Shown: in pieces, positions 47,186 through 57,881 of the stretch
Layout: every line of letters begins with the position of its first letter
How positions within the stretch are numbered: the stretch's first letter is position 1
Origin: Lithospermum erythrorhizon
Lineage: Eukaryota; Streptophyta; Magnoliopsida; Boraginales; Boraginaceae
Direction of reading: 5' to 3'
DNA: 64,000 nt
Assembly (NCBI GenBank): GCA_019722365.1
Contig: JADFUC010002059.1
Coordinates: forward strand, 124,001 to 188,000
Notes under the pieces: model-generated
What the model was told of the DNA's origin: nothing
Database searches by the model: none
What the model saw: the letters and a program-made list of their open reading frames with translations, nothing else
Position numbers and translations under genes: made by a program

Positions 47186-49805
47186 GTTTCACCTACCCAC
47201 CTTATAAATTTTCGCCCTAAATTTATTTAGAACTCGCCTTTGTCGCCACAAGTCTCCCTTCAAATATTTCTTTTTATTATCTAATATCATAATACCTTTA
47301 TTTTAGATAGTCCATGAACATTTTACCACCGCACTTTACACTCACACCTTTTATCACCTCAAACTATTACCAATCCCTCATACTACTAAAACTCGCAAAC
47401 ACATCACCAAATTTCACTATCACACGCTTGTTAACAAATTCACCTTGAATCCACAACTAACATTAACTTCTTTGATTTATGTCCTCATGACTTTTATACC
47501 TCACGAACGTTATGGCTTTATTCAACATACAAATTTCTTAACACTTCACACCTCAATTTAATCTTATCGGCCTATTCGCCAGTCCTCTCATAATACCCCA
47601 ATCGTAGCCTTTAATAAACTTCTATTCAACTCCTTCACAATCAACATCATAAATTCTAAGCTCTCACAAGATTTATAACTCCATAAGTCCTCTTTGTTTA
47701 ATTCTCCACTATTATAAGTCCATCTCTTTACATTTAGCTCATTATTCAAAGATGTATTTCTCTTTTCCATACTACTAAATACATTATCAACTCATCACCT
47801 AAATATTTCCACCATGTTCATTAATGCTCGCGGCGATCTTGTCAAGTCTTAATATACTTATCAATAACTCAAATTTCCATAATTAACCATTGACTCATAT
47901 CACCAAAACCAACCATTACTACCCCGTGTACCTTTAACACTCACTTTCACCTAGGACTTGATGCTTCGTCAATCATACTTCTCCAGTGATGAGATTCACC
48001 TAGTTTAGTGTTACTTTACCGGTATATGTCACCAACTTTCCTGAGCGTGTATCCAACTTCTTTTAAACAAGCACGTATTTCAACTTTTAACTCATAAGAT
48101 CCTCGTGCACATCAAGATAATTATCATAAGCACATTGCTCCTCTCGGCCATCTTGGTTGATATCTTCATACTCCGACAACCAACTCACCCGAACTCTTAT
48201 TCCATATATCTTACAACTTGTCAACACCCACGCATTTTTCCAAAGTTCCAAATCCCCACTCTCACACTATCTTACTAGATTCAACACCTGCCACCTAACT
48301 CCGTATTCTAGAATAAGGTCCTACTGCGACAATTCCCACTAACACTTTTCCTCTAAAATATTTTAGATATACAAACATATTCCAATCCCTCTAAATGACT
48401 TATGATTTCATTCCGGAATCACCCGATCAACCTTACATCTTTTCAGAGAAATTTCCACTTCAACCCAATCTCACTCTCTCTATTATTCACCGAGATTAAA
48501 CTTTCATTATCATCTTATTACAACGCTGACTTACTCCTTCCCTATCCTCTCACGTCCATATTCCACAACGGACAACACAATATTATATATATATATATAT
48601 ATTAAAGTTTATCATCTGCATTGTAAATGGTCCATCCTCTTATGCATCCACTAACTTTACTCCTCACTCATCAGAACACCCGGGTTTAATCATTGCATCA
48701 TCACTAACATTTATTCAAATTACTCCAAGTACACAAGACTAAATCTTAATTGTTTTAAAGATCAACAATCTTATACCACGATCAAATGCTAATCCCATAA
48801 GTACATGTCACCAAAATCCTCCTCAACTAACCTTTTAATACCCTTAGGTTCACACAATTGTGCCAACTTATCAACAACTTCAAATTCAACACCAGGGAAC
48901 CCCTTTCAATAACTTCCCGATATAAATCTGTCTCTCCCGTAAATTCTCAAACATATTCATCCACATCTTAACATCTCATTTCCAAAGGTTTCAACCCAGA
49001 GTTTACATCCTCAAGAATAATCATTACTTATCACAAAAGATAAACTCCACTCAACCACCGAACTCTTACTTAAACATTATTAACGGATGTACTCAAAACT
49101 CTTTTCTTATTCAGCCTCGATTTGTATCCACCCTGACTTACTTACCATTTCTGATCAAACCCAAGTTTCACATTTCATTATAGTCACACATCTTTTTACC
49201 AGTAACCTTACTTACAAACCCATTGATATTCTCATTTACTCCACCTCAAGTATATCTTATGTTAATTATCACAACTCATCCTTAATTTTACCTCCTACCA
49301 TAAACTCTCATTATCACTCTACCACCACATCAACTATTAAGACATCTTCCAATATATATAATTCACCCAAATATCTCATAATATTCGATATCATACATCA
49401 TATTCTAAATCAGAACATGTCCCTGCTTCAAAATAACTCCATCATATATATATAACAAATCATCATGCTGATCTCCACATTATAACTAGTTACCCATCTC
49501 CATATATACGTATAGCTCAACGTACGACATATTAACATAATTAGTTCACACGCCTTATAGTATAAACACATCTCAATCAATTAAGATCACAAAGAACACA
49601 AAATTCAAGTAGCCCCTTAAGACTCGTGACGCGAAGTCGCCGAAATCTTCAAGTGGCGTCCCTCAATACCAACGGATTCGCAAAGTAGAAGCGGACTCAA
49701 ACCAGAGATCGACCACACAACAACACCCCTCACAACCCGCCGAACCTAGGCACATAACCACACAAGACACCAAGAAAACATAAACCTAGGCTCTGATACC
49801 AAAAT
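47186..49805 (-). other. LARD internal region, non-coding
   Basis: A C/A-rich plus strand with no gag, protease, reverse transcriptase, RNase H or integrase motif on either strand. The longest frame (49087-49455, +) is Ser/Thr/His-rich by composition and lies antisense to the element. A (TA)n tract lies at 48583-48601. The segment at 49600-49780, next to the primer site, is more GC-rich. Confidence 0.6.
49789..49801 (-). other. Primer binding site of LARD (initiator tRNA-Met type)
   Basis: GGCTCTGATACCA on the plus strand is the complement of TGGTATCAGAGCC, the classical plant initiator-Met primer site. Four bases separate it from the right LTR, as expected for a minus-strand element. Confidence 0.88.
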
Positions 49806-51382
49806 TGTAAACGACCCGCCCCATGTGGGCCCCCCTGAGGTCGGGACCGCCATCAACTCCGACAATCGAGTCACCAACCCATTTAATAACGATAAAAAAT
49901 CCACCTCCTTAACGGATAATAAAATAATACAACTCATCCATCGGGTGGACTAACCAATAATACAACAATTGAAAAGTAATAATATAAACGCAACATCAAA
50001 ACAACGGGTTTTTACAACCGAGACAACAATAATTAGTTCAGCAACATAAATCTCCAAAGTTAAGATAAAAGTATGATCAAGCTGAGGTCTTCTAGCCACT
50101 ATCGCCACCTCCACGGTACGCAACTACCGGCCAACGATTCTCGGTCATCCTCAAGAATAATCTAGGCATATAAAAATGCCCGCCCATAGGGAATAGTGGG
50201 AGTCACCCATGGCTGAGCGAATACAGAAGCACCACTCATACAAACAAGGATAATTCAAGTCCTCACCTATTTAAAGACTATTATACACCTCAAGGATTAT
50301 ATTTTACATGCTATTCTCGACAAGACAAATCTTTCCCTAACGGCTTTCCAACTAACGACAACCAACACCACGTCAACATCTTACTCACACTACACCTAAT
50401 CACAACTTATCTCTATTTGTTCATTTTCTTAAGTATATAGCAAACCCCCCAACAAGTATTCAACCTACATAACAACTCAACTATTAAGTCTTTAATTCAC
50501 CTTAGAGTGCTACTCCCAAATATAGCTATACACGCTCCTAGACATCTCGGCAGATGTTTATCATGCGTTAACTTCCAAATCGTTTCATTATCTTAATACA
50601 ACTTAGCAACTTATGTCTTGAATCAAGGTAAACTTATGTACAAAATTATCTCACCATATTCTTCAATTAGTATACGGAACTTATTCCCCCCCAATGGTAT
50701 CAACGTCGTGGTTAGATCATAACTTATCTACTAACACATTTGAATTCAAATTTCCACCATTTATAAAATATCATCAACATCATCGATAACTAGCATTTAA
50801 CATCGGTTTAACTGAAGAAATTTTACCATCCTCATTCAAAAGTTATCTTAACCATTAACCAACTCAATTTTTAACTTTTTAGGAGGTATAACGACATCAT
50901 AATCTAGATCCACAAGAGAACCAAATAATACTATTAATGATCAACCCAAACATAATTCGACATAATTTCATCAAGGCAAATCTAGTATAATCAACATCAT
51001 ATCCATAACCAATAAACGAAGTCATAAAACATACTGTCAAAAACACCATAGAAAATTTAAACAACGTGTAACACAACCAAATAGACCCAACTCCACAACC
51101 TCAACAACATAAACTACCCGACACTACAACTAAACCACTCAATCGACTCAACGACTCTATCAACTCAACAACTCAATCGACTCAAGCAACGGTGTCAACT
51201 GTATCAACACAGTCAACTCAACCAACTCATATCAACTCATAACAACTCATATCAACTCATATCAACTCATATCCGGATTTCTACAACTAATGTGCATATA
51301 ATCAACCTCAACCTGCAGGGAGAAACTTATGCCCGTCGACATAAGCTATCACCGAATCGTAACGAGGTACGAAGCAAAAACA

Positions 51383-51560
51383 CCGCACTTATACCGAGGT
51401 ATAAGGCAAATACCGGATAATACAACTCAACATACATCAACAACTCCGCACTTATACCGTAGTATAAGGCACAACACCGGGTAATACAACCCAACATACA
51501 TCAACAACTCCGCACTTATACCGTAGTATAGTGCACGCTAATCGGCAATACAACCCACAC
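51383..51560. repeat. Tandem hairpin array in LARD LTR (right)
   Basis: Three units of about 64 bases begin at 51383, 51446 and 51510, with the same CTTATACCGTAGTATAAG stem in the second. The last unit has lost the closing arm (GTATAGTG). Confidence 0.85.
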
Positions 51561-52931
51561 ATATATCAACAACTCCTCAAAACACCTATACGACTCAAGC
51601 ATTCTGGCTGCATTACCCACCCAACACAAGGAAATAAACAACTCCCAACCAAAACACACCAAAATCATCAATTACAAGATGAAAATACAACCCCAAGCCA
51701 AGGCACACAATCAACAATAACATATACATATACAAGCGATAGATAAAACTCACGTGAGATTTGTACTCACCTTGGTTAGCAATAAGAAACGTCCCGCCTA
51801 ATCGATCCAAGTGCCTTTCCCACGTTCCGCGTCTAATCAAAACACCCGAAAATATAATTATTACAACTCCCATTATTAACTCTCTTTTTAGTTTTTATTT
51901 CCAACTCGCAACCATATTTAATTATCAACTTAACAACTCTAGGTGGAAATATTACTACGCGTGTTTAAACGACTAATAAAACGACAAAATTCGGACCACC
52001 CCAACAATAAACATTCTCGGCCCCCCTTCCTCTACCCCAATACCAACACTCTAAACAATATCTAATCAATCAAACAATCAATTTCCAACTAATTAATCCA
52101 TTTCTAACAACCTTTAATCAAAACCCAAATATTAATCAACTTACAAAATCCTACCTCAACATACTCTCATCCAATCAACACCAAAATCACCACTTATACT
52201 CCAAAACAACTATATTAACTTCCAACAAGTCACTTTTACAAATTTATATTTTTCTTCAAAAAGTCAACGAAAGTCAAAGGGTCCATAACTTCCTCATCTC
52301 TTAGTATTCAGTCAAATATACCTTGCTTAAAATATCAATTATACACCCATGTAATTAGATTCAATAATATTAAACTTTTACAAAATGTCAACGAAGTCGC
52401 CTATCCATCTCAACACATTTCAACTCCAAAGATCGAGTGTTACTTTCCATTTCCTATGCCATAATCTAAGCTTAGATGATAATTTTATACCATTTTAAAC
52501 CCCAAATCTCGAAGTCAACCCAAATCACAAAAAGTCAATATTCTCATAACTCAAGAAATACTAAAAAATATTTTAACTTTCTTACCTTGATTCAAGAAGA
52601 TGATTTAGGGAAGATAGTCAATAAATTTCCCTTTGAGTTTAAGCAACAAAAGACGAGAAGAATGGAAGAAAGTTTTTTAAGGAGGGGAAACGTGGTTCGC
52701 CACTCCATGGGGCAAAGGGGATGGGTTTTATTTTGATGGGGATAAGGATGAGGTAATAGTGGGGGTAAAGTGAGGTATTTAGGATTTACTGCTAAGCTCC
52801 GCTTTGGCTATTTGCCATATTTCTCCACTTTTCGTCATTAACTTGAATTTAAAACGATTAAATGATAATTTTAGTGGACATAAAATACTACCTATTTAGT
52901 ACTAGTCTCAGATATAAATTTTATTTCGAAA

Positions 52932-52942
52932 GTATTTATACC
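52932..52942 (-). promoter_or_regulatory. TATA box of LARD 5' LTR
   Basis: GGTATAAATAC on the minus strand, 333 bases from the LTR start and conserved in both LTR copies. Confidence 0.5.
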
Positions 52943-53275
52943 ATTTCGGTCCCACCACCAAACTAACGATATATAAATATAATATAATCTTAGTTGTCTA
53001 CAAGCCGAGTTTCAAGGATTTAATTTCTTCTCAAGTTTAATAACACAACTCAACATAACATTTCTACCTCAAATTATATTACCACCCAACTAATATCATT
53101 ACCATTCGACTACAACTTTATAATTCTAAATACCGCAATGTACTACCAACCGAATCGATGCTATTGTGATTTTCATAACTATTCAACTTCGAAATTTTTA
53201 TTTCTCCACGAAATAATCCACCGAGCAACTATTAGAATAATATTAGTAATGAACGGGTTATAATCAGCTTTTACA

Positions 53276-53631
53276 CAACCGTAACTGAAGTCCCCCAACT
53301 TCCTCGCTTCCGGATTTAAGTAGATAGCGCTGCATTTCACACTGTCAGTTGGATACGGCCCCTTCCTCTCAACATGTCCTCCTTGCCCCCCAAGCCTAGG
53401 GTATTTGTAGAAAAAATTATTTTTATCCATGTACTCCTCCTCCTTAGGGTTTTTAAATATAATCTCTTCCCTTTCCCCGCGCTTTTTTATCTTTTGTAGT
53501 TCCATTTCGGTTCTATTTTTCGTTGTTGGGATCGCGCTTTGGCCTTGGCCATGGAGCTTAATGGTTTGGGCCGGGTTGCCTAGGCCTTGTTTGGCTTGGT
53601 TTTGGGGTTTTAATTGCTTAAGCCCTATCAC
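53276..53631 (-). pseudogene. Unknown ORF cut by the LARD 5' LTR
   Basis: A minus-strand frame opens with an ATG at 53629-53631 and runs through Lys/Glu-rich sequence (KKRGEREEIIFKNPKEEE) and then YPRLGGQGGHVERKGPYP and KCSAIYLNPEARKLG. It enters the LTR at 53275 and terminates inside it at 53179. The composition is more protein-like than that of other short frames in the region. I do not recognise the family. It may be an exon of a host gene or of another element that was broken by the LARD insertion. Confidence 0.3.
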
Positions 53632-53639
53632 AAATTAAT

Positions 53640-54800
53640 ATTTCCATATCACTCAAAAGGACTGCTTTTAAATACTTCAAGTAGGAAATTAATTTAATTA
53701 ATTTAGTTTAACTACTTTTAATAGTTATACTTGATTAGAGTTTATTTTAATTGTGATTGATGTCCAAATTAAAATAAAGACTATTAATTAATTAATTATA
53801 ATTTGATTAGATTTAATAATTTTGAATTGATTTAATTATATTAAAATCCATATTATTTGATAATCGATGTTTCTTAATAACATATAATCTAAAATTAAAT
53901 TCTTATTAAAAGCGAAATTATATAAATAGTATTCTTAAGCTTTTAAATTATTTTAATATTAATTAAGTTAAAAAACTTAAAATAGTTTAAGTAAATATTT
54001 TACGCTTATACAATCAAATTGTATATTTTATTTGATGAATATACAATGATGTATATTTATTTAGATTATTTGTGTGCTTTTAAAGGTTGCTGGCCCATTA
54101 TACACAGCCTTTAAATTACTATTATTGATAAATGAAATGCATGACATATATATTTGATAATGGATTAGAAAGAGATGTTGATATGAAATAGATGTATTTT
54201 TGGAAAATAAGGCCTGATTAATCTTGCCTAAGATGAATGAAAGTGAGAGATTTTAATTTATTATTATTTAATGTAAATATAATTAATTAAAAAAACATTT
54301 GAGACCCACGAGGAGCTTAGGTGTATTTATAGAGATCATTAGGAAGACAAAGCTGCAGTTTAGAACTAGTCTAGATTTTGTTGGTCAAGTATCACAACCT
54401 TTATTAAGTTGTTACATTTTATGCTTGTAATTTTGTTATATATAACTGCCATGGTATATATGCTTAAATTGATTATAAGGATTAGTTAAAATATAATCTA
54501 ATCCTGACCTCACAAATTAAGTAGTATTGTTAAGTACCAACTCTAAAGATGGATTTGAGTCTCATTTATAAAAGTGACTTACCGCATCGTAGACGTGACA
54601 TCATACTTAAGGCTCTTTCCAACGAGGTGTTTAACGCTTCCCAAAGTGCGTGACTCAGCTATAAACATCCAACCCGACTCTATATCAGTAGACTTCGTTA
54701 CTTGAACGGGGTGATTTCCAAGTGTACGACTTAAATTTATTACAAAAAAAAAAAGGCTACTATACAGCCTAAGATGAACTTTTTGTGACGCCAAGAGTCA
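53640..54800. other. AT-rich intergenic DNA
   Basis: Strongly AT-rich with TTAATTAATT words. No coding sequence or transposon terminus recognised. An A11 tract lies near 54743. Confidence 0.45.
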
Positions 54801-55870
54801 TGATAACATGATCGCGACGGTCCACCATCACCGTCCCATCAACACCACCATCACCCCAAACCACCACCCTTTCTATTTGCCCCGAAACCGCCCACCCCAC
54901 CCAAACCTCCTTCACCGAACCCCGAAATCAACCCCTCCCCTCTCCTCTCAAATCACCCCAAACCCACGGGCTCAAGTCTCACCTCACAGTGCCCCCCTCC
55001 TCCTTCCTAGTAATCGACCACCCTCCCCCTCCATGATCAAGCTAAACCAACAAAAACCTAATCTTTTTCATAACAAATTGTGGAATCCAAGATTGCTTTC
55101 AACAAAAAACCAACGCACAAAAACCAAAAATTCTGATTTTTTTTCATAACAAAATATATAAAAACTAATCTTTATCATATTTTTTTCAAGAACTAAGTTA
55201 AAATGATCAAAAATAAAAATTGGTTGTTCTATATTTGGGTATTATTTACAATAATGGAAAAAATGAAAAGGAAAATAACAAAATTATGTATATTACAAGA
55301 ATGGAGCTTTTATATTTTGGAGCAAAGCCGATATGGGTTGCTGCTTATTCGGGTTAAGTCGTCAAGGTTTGATGCGACGATGGGTACGCTTTTAGGCTTT
55401 GAATTGACCACCTCCCCTTCGTTGAATATGATTGAGCTGCCGCCGTTGGGTTTTGGCCGAAATGGGTCATGGCCGAAATAGCCTCGGACGGACGGTATTG
55501 AGGCATGTATGAGAGTGAGTCAAGGAGGGGGAGAGAAAGTGGATGCAGGCGGAGTTGTGTGGAGTTTTTCAATGAGGTGTCGCTGAGAAGGTGATGAGTG
55601 TGGAGGTGGTGGATGCGAGGGGTGGCAGTGTGGAGTTGAAGGCGGAGGGAGATGGATTTATTGTCAGGTATGACAGAATATATTTTAATTTTATAAATTT
55701 ATGTATAATTCATATTTTTACCCTTGTTTCCAATGAGTTTGTCTTATTGGCAAAAAAGTATTTTTCGGGGCAATTTGATAAGATGATAATATTAGGGGGC
55801 AAATTGATAAGATGAAAGTATGAGAGAGCAAGCAAATCTTAAAAAAATAAGGCATAGTTTAGGGGCAATA
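54801..55870. other. Strand-asymmetric C-rich then G-rich block
   Basis: 54810-55060 is C-rich (CCACC, CACC and CCCC words) and 55480-55650 is G-rich. Open frames at 54808-55149 and 55203-55481 have low-complexity or mixed composition and match no family I know. The last part (55690-55870) is AT-rich with two GGGGCAAWTTGATAAGATGA-like copies. Confidence 0.35.
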
Positions 55871-56380
55871 AGAAATTAAGCCTATTATTTTTACATATCT
55901 TATGTTATATTCTAATAGCCTCTACGTATAATAACTCCAATATACTCCGCCTCCACTTTGGAGAAATGCAATATGCATGATAGCCATCCGCTCGATGATA
56001 CGTAATCTAATCATGGAATGACAATAAATACATGGCGTATTTAGATGAGTAGTACAACTAACACTCAAGTCACGTGTATATTTATGTCGACCACTGTGAT
56101 TCTTCACTTTGACACGTGGATGTTAGACAATCGACGCTGCACTCAAATTTACAAAATGTGTGTGATCTATAAAATAGAAGAAAGGTAGTACGAGACGGTA
56201 TAGACTCAAGTGGTAGGAAATGGAGCAAAGTTGTGGTCATTGCTACAGATCGCTTTGTTTACGTTTGCCAACAGGAATGGTAATTAAATTAAACAATGTT
56301 TACAACGTACTGCTTGAAAGGTAAACATCATTTCGGTTTCACAACCGAAAATGATGGCTATCGCCAATTAATGAAAGTGG
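55871..56380. other. Upstream flank of the copia remnant
   Basis: No terminal repeat or frame recognised. The segment should contain the leader or gag side of the copia element, but it is too changed to read. Confidence 0.35.
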
Positions 56381-57881
56381 TTGTTTCTATGTATTAGATA
56401 CAAACGTGTATTAGATACAAATGTCGAGACCTACAACATAAACAATAAGAGGAACAAGCCAAATAACTTGAATCCTTCATATCTGTGGGTATCAGCATTG
56501 TCACATGTTGATAAACGCATTAAGAAATTGCATACTCATGGAATTTTGACATTATCTAGTTTTGAACCATATGATCAATGCGAATCATGTTTGCTAGGCA
56601 AGATGACCAAATCACCTTTAACTGGAACGAGTGAGAGGGCAACAAATTTATTGGGTATCGCATACACCGACGCTGACCAATGGACATTTCGCTTCGAGGA
56701 GTGTTACTCTCCATACTTCATCACTTATTGATTTACTATAGTGTATATGGTTACATATATCTACTGAAGCATAAGAATGAAGCTTTTGAAAAGTTCAAAG
56801 AGTTTCAAAAAGAAGTTGAGAACCAACTCAATAAAACGATTAAGGTTCTCCGATCTCGACAGAGGGGCGGAGAATACTTGCCATGGGGCTGAAGAGCATC
56901 TTAAGGAGCGGTAACAGATCACAACCAGCTCCTGAACACCTCAACATAATGGTGTATCCGAAAGAAGAAATAGAACTCTATTGGATATGATTCGATTCAT
57001 GATGAGCACATCCGAGCTGCCAGTCAGTTTTTGGGGATATGCATTACAACCCGGCTATGCACACACTATACAAATGTCCAACCAAATCGCCTACTAAGAT
57101 CCCACATGACATTTGGTTTGTGGAACCGGCCCCAAGATAGGTCACTATACGAGAAATGTTATTTCGCTATATCCAAAAGAAACCATAGGTATTATTTTAT
57201 ACCCCAAGTACGAGAACAAGATTTTTATTACAAGAGATGGCGTTTCTTAAGAAGGAATACCTAGCGTGAGTCAAGTTGTTCAAGATAGCGGCTGTGTCAA
57301 CGTTGAGAACGCGATCGATTCAACCAGGAGGCGAGCCCTCTTATATAGAGTAGTTCAATCCCGATCCATGGAAAAACCGTGATCGAGTCAATCGAGACTC
57401 ACAGCACTTTAGAGGTCGGATAGAACTCATCAGAACTCGATAGATGGTAATGGGAAACTTTTACTGAATGACGAGCCTTCTTCATACGGGGTTAAGCCAC
57501 GAAAATGGGAAGGATGAACGGCTTATAGCCATGAAATCCGAGATAGATTTGATGTATCAAAATAATGTTTGGATATTGATAGATCCACCTGAAGGTGCTA
57601 GACCTATCAAATGCAAATGGGTTTTTAAACGCAAAATGGATAAAGATGGAAATGTCCATGATTATAAGTGATAGACTCAAGAGCCAATGGTTTCAAACAA
57701 GTTCAAGGAATTTATTGTATGCATTTAAACCTTCTCCCCAGCTCTAAAAGTTTAAATTCATTCGGATTATTTTTAGCCATCGCCGCTTATTATGATTAGA
57801 TCCGAGCCAGATGGATGTAAAGTCCGCATTCCTTAACGGAATCTAGAGGAGAACGTGCACATGACACAACCTCCAACCTTG
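56381..57881 (+). pseudogene. Ty1/copia integrase and start of reverse transcriptase
   Basis: Pre-integrase block: HVDKRIKKLHTHGIL, then CESCLLGKMTKSPLTG (the C-x2-C half of the HHCC finger) and ERATNLLG (56500-56660). Integrase core: KHKNEAFEKFKEFQKEVENQ, then the D-R-G-G-E-Y motif in altered form (RQRGGEYL, 56850-56880), then FWGYALQPG-like sequence. At 57540-57660 the reverse transcriptase begins with NNVWILIDPPEGARPIKCKW and VFKRKMDKDG. At 57845-57875 ENVHMTQP is the next conserved block. Then the frame is cut by an LTR. Stops and frameshifts are frequent. This is a decayed copia polyprotein. Confidence 0.85.

Larger units (their letters stand above)
43574..53275 (-). mobile_element. LARD-type LTR retroelement, minus strand
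   Basis: Two long LTRs in direct orientation (43574-47185, 49806-53275) flank 2.62 kb with no recognisable gag or pol. The primer binding site at 49789-49801 lies beside the right LTR and reads in minus orientation, so the right LTR is the 5' one. Large LTRs plus a long non-coding inside fit the LARD class (large retrotransposon derivatives), which depend on enzymes from other elements. The LTRs differ by many substitutions and small indels, so insertion is old. The flanking pentamers (CATTT, CAACC) do not match, so the ends may have been rearranged. Confidence 0.75.
49806..53275 (-). repeat. LARD 5' LTR (right copy)
   Basis: Starts TGTAAACGACCCGCC and ends CAGCTTTTACA on the plus strand. 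It is 142 bases shorter than the left copy because of scattered indels. Confidence 0.82.

Noticed and set aside
49087..49455. A 122-codon plus-strand frame in the LARD inside
   Set aside because: Antisense to the element and dominated by Ser, Thr, Ile and His as expected from a C/A-rich, G-poor strand.
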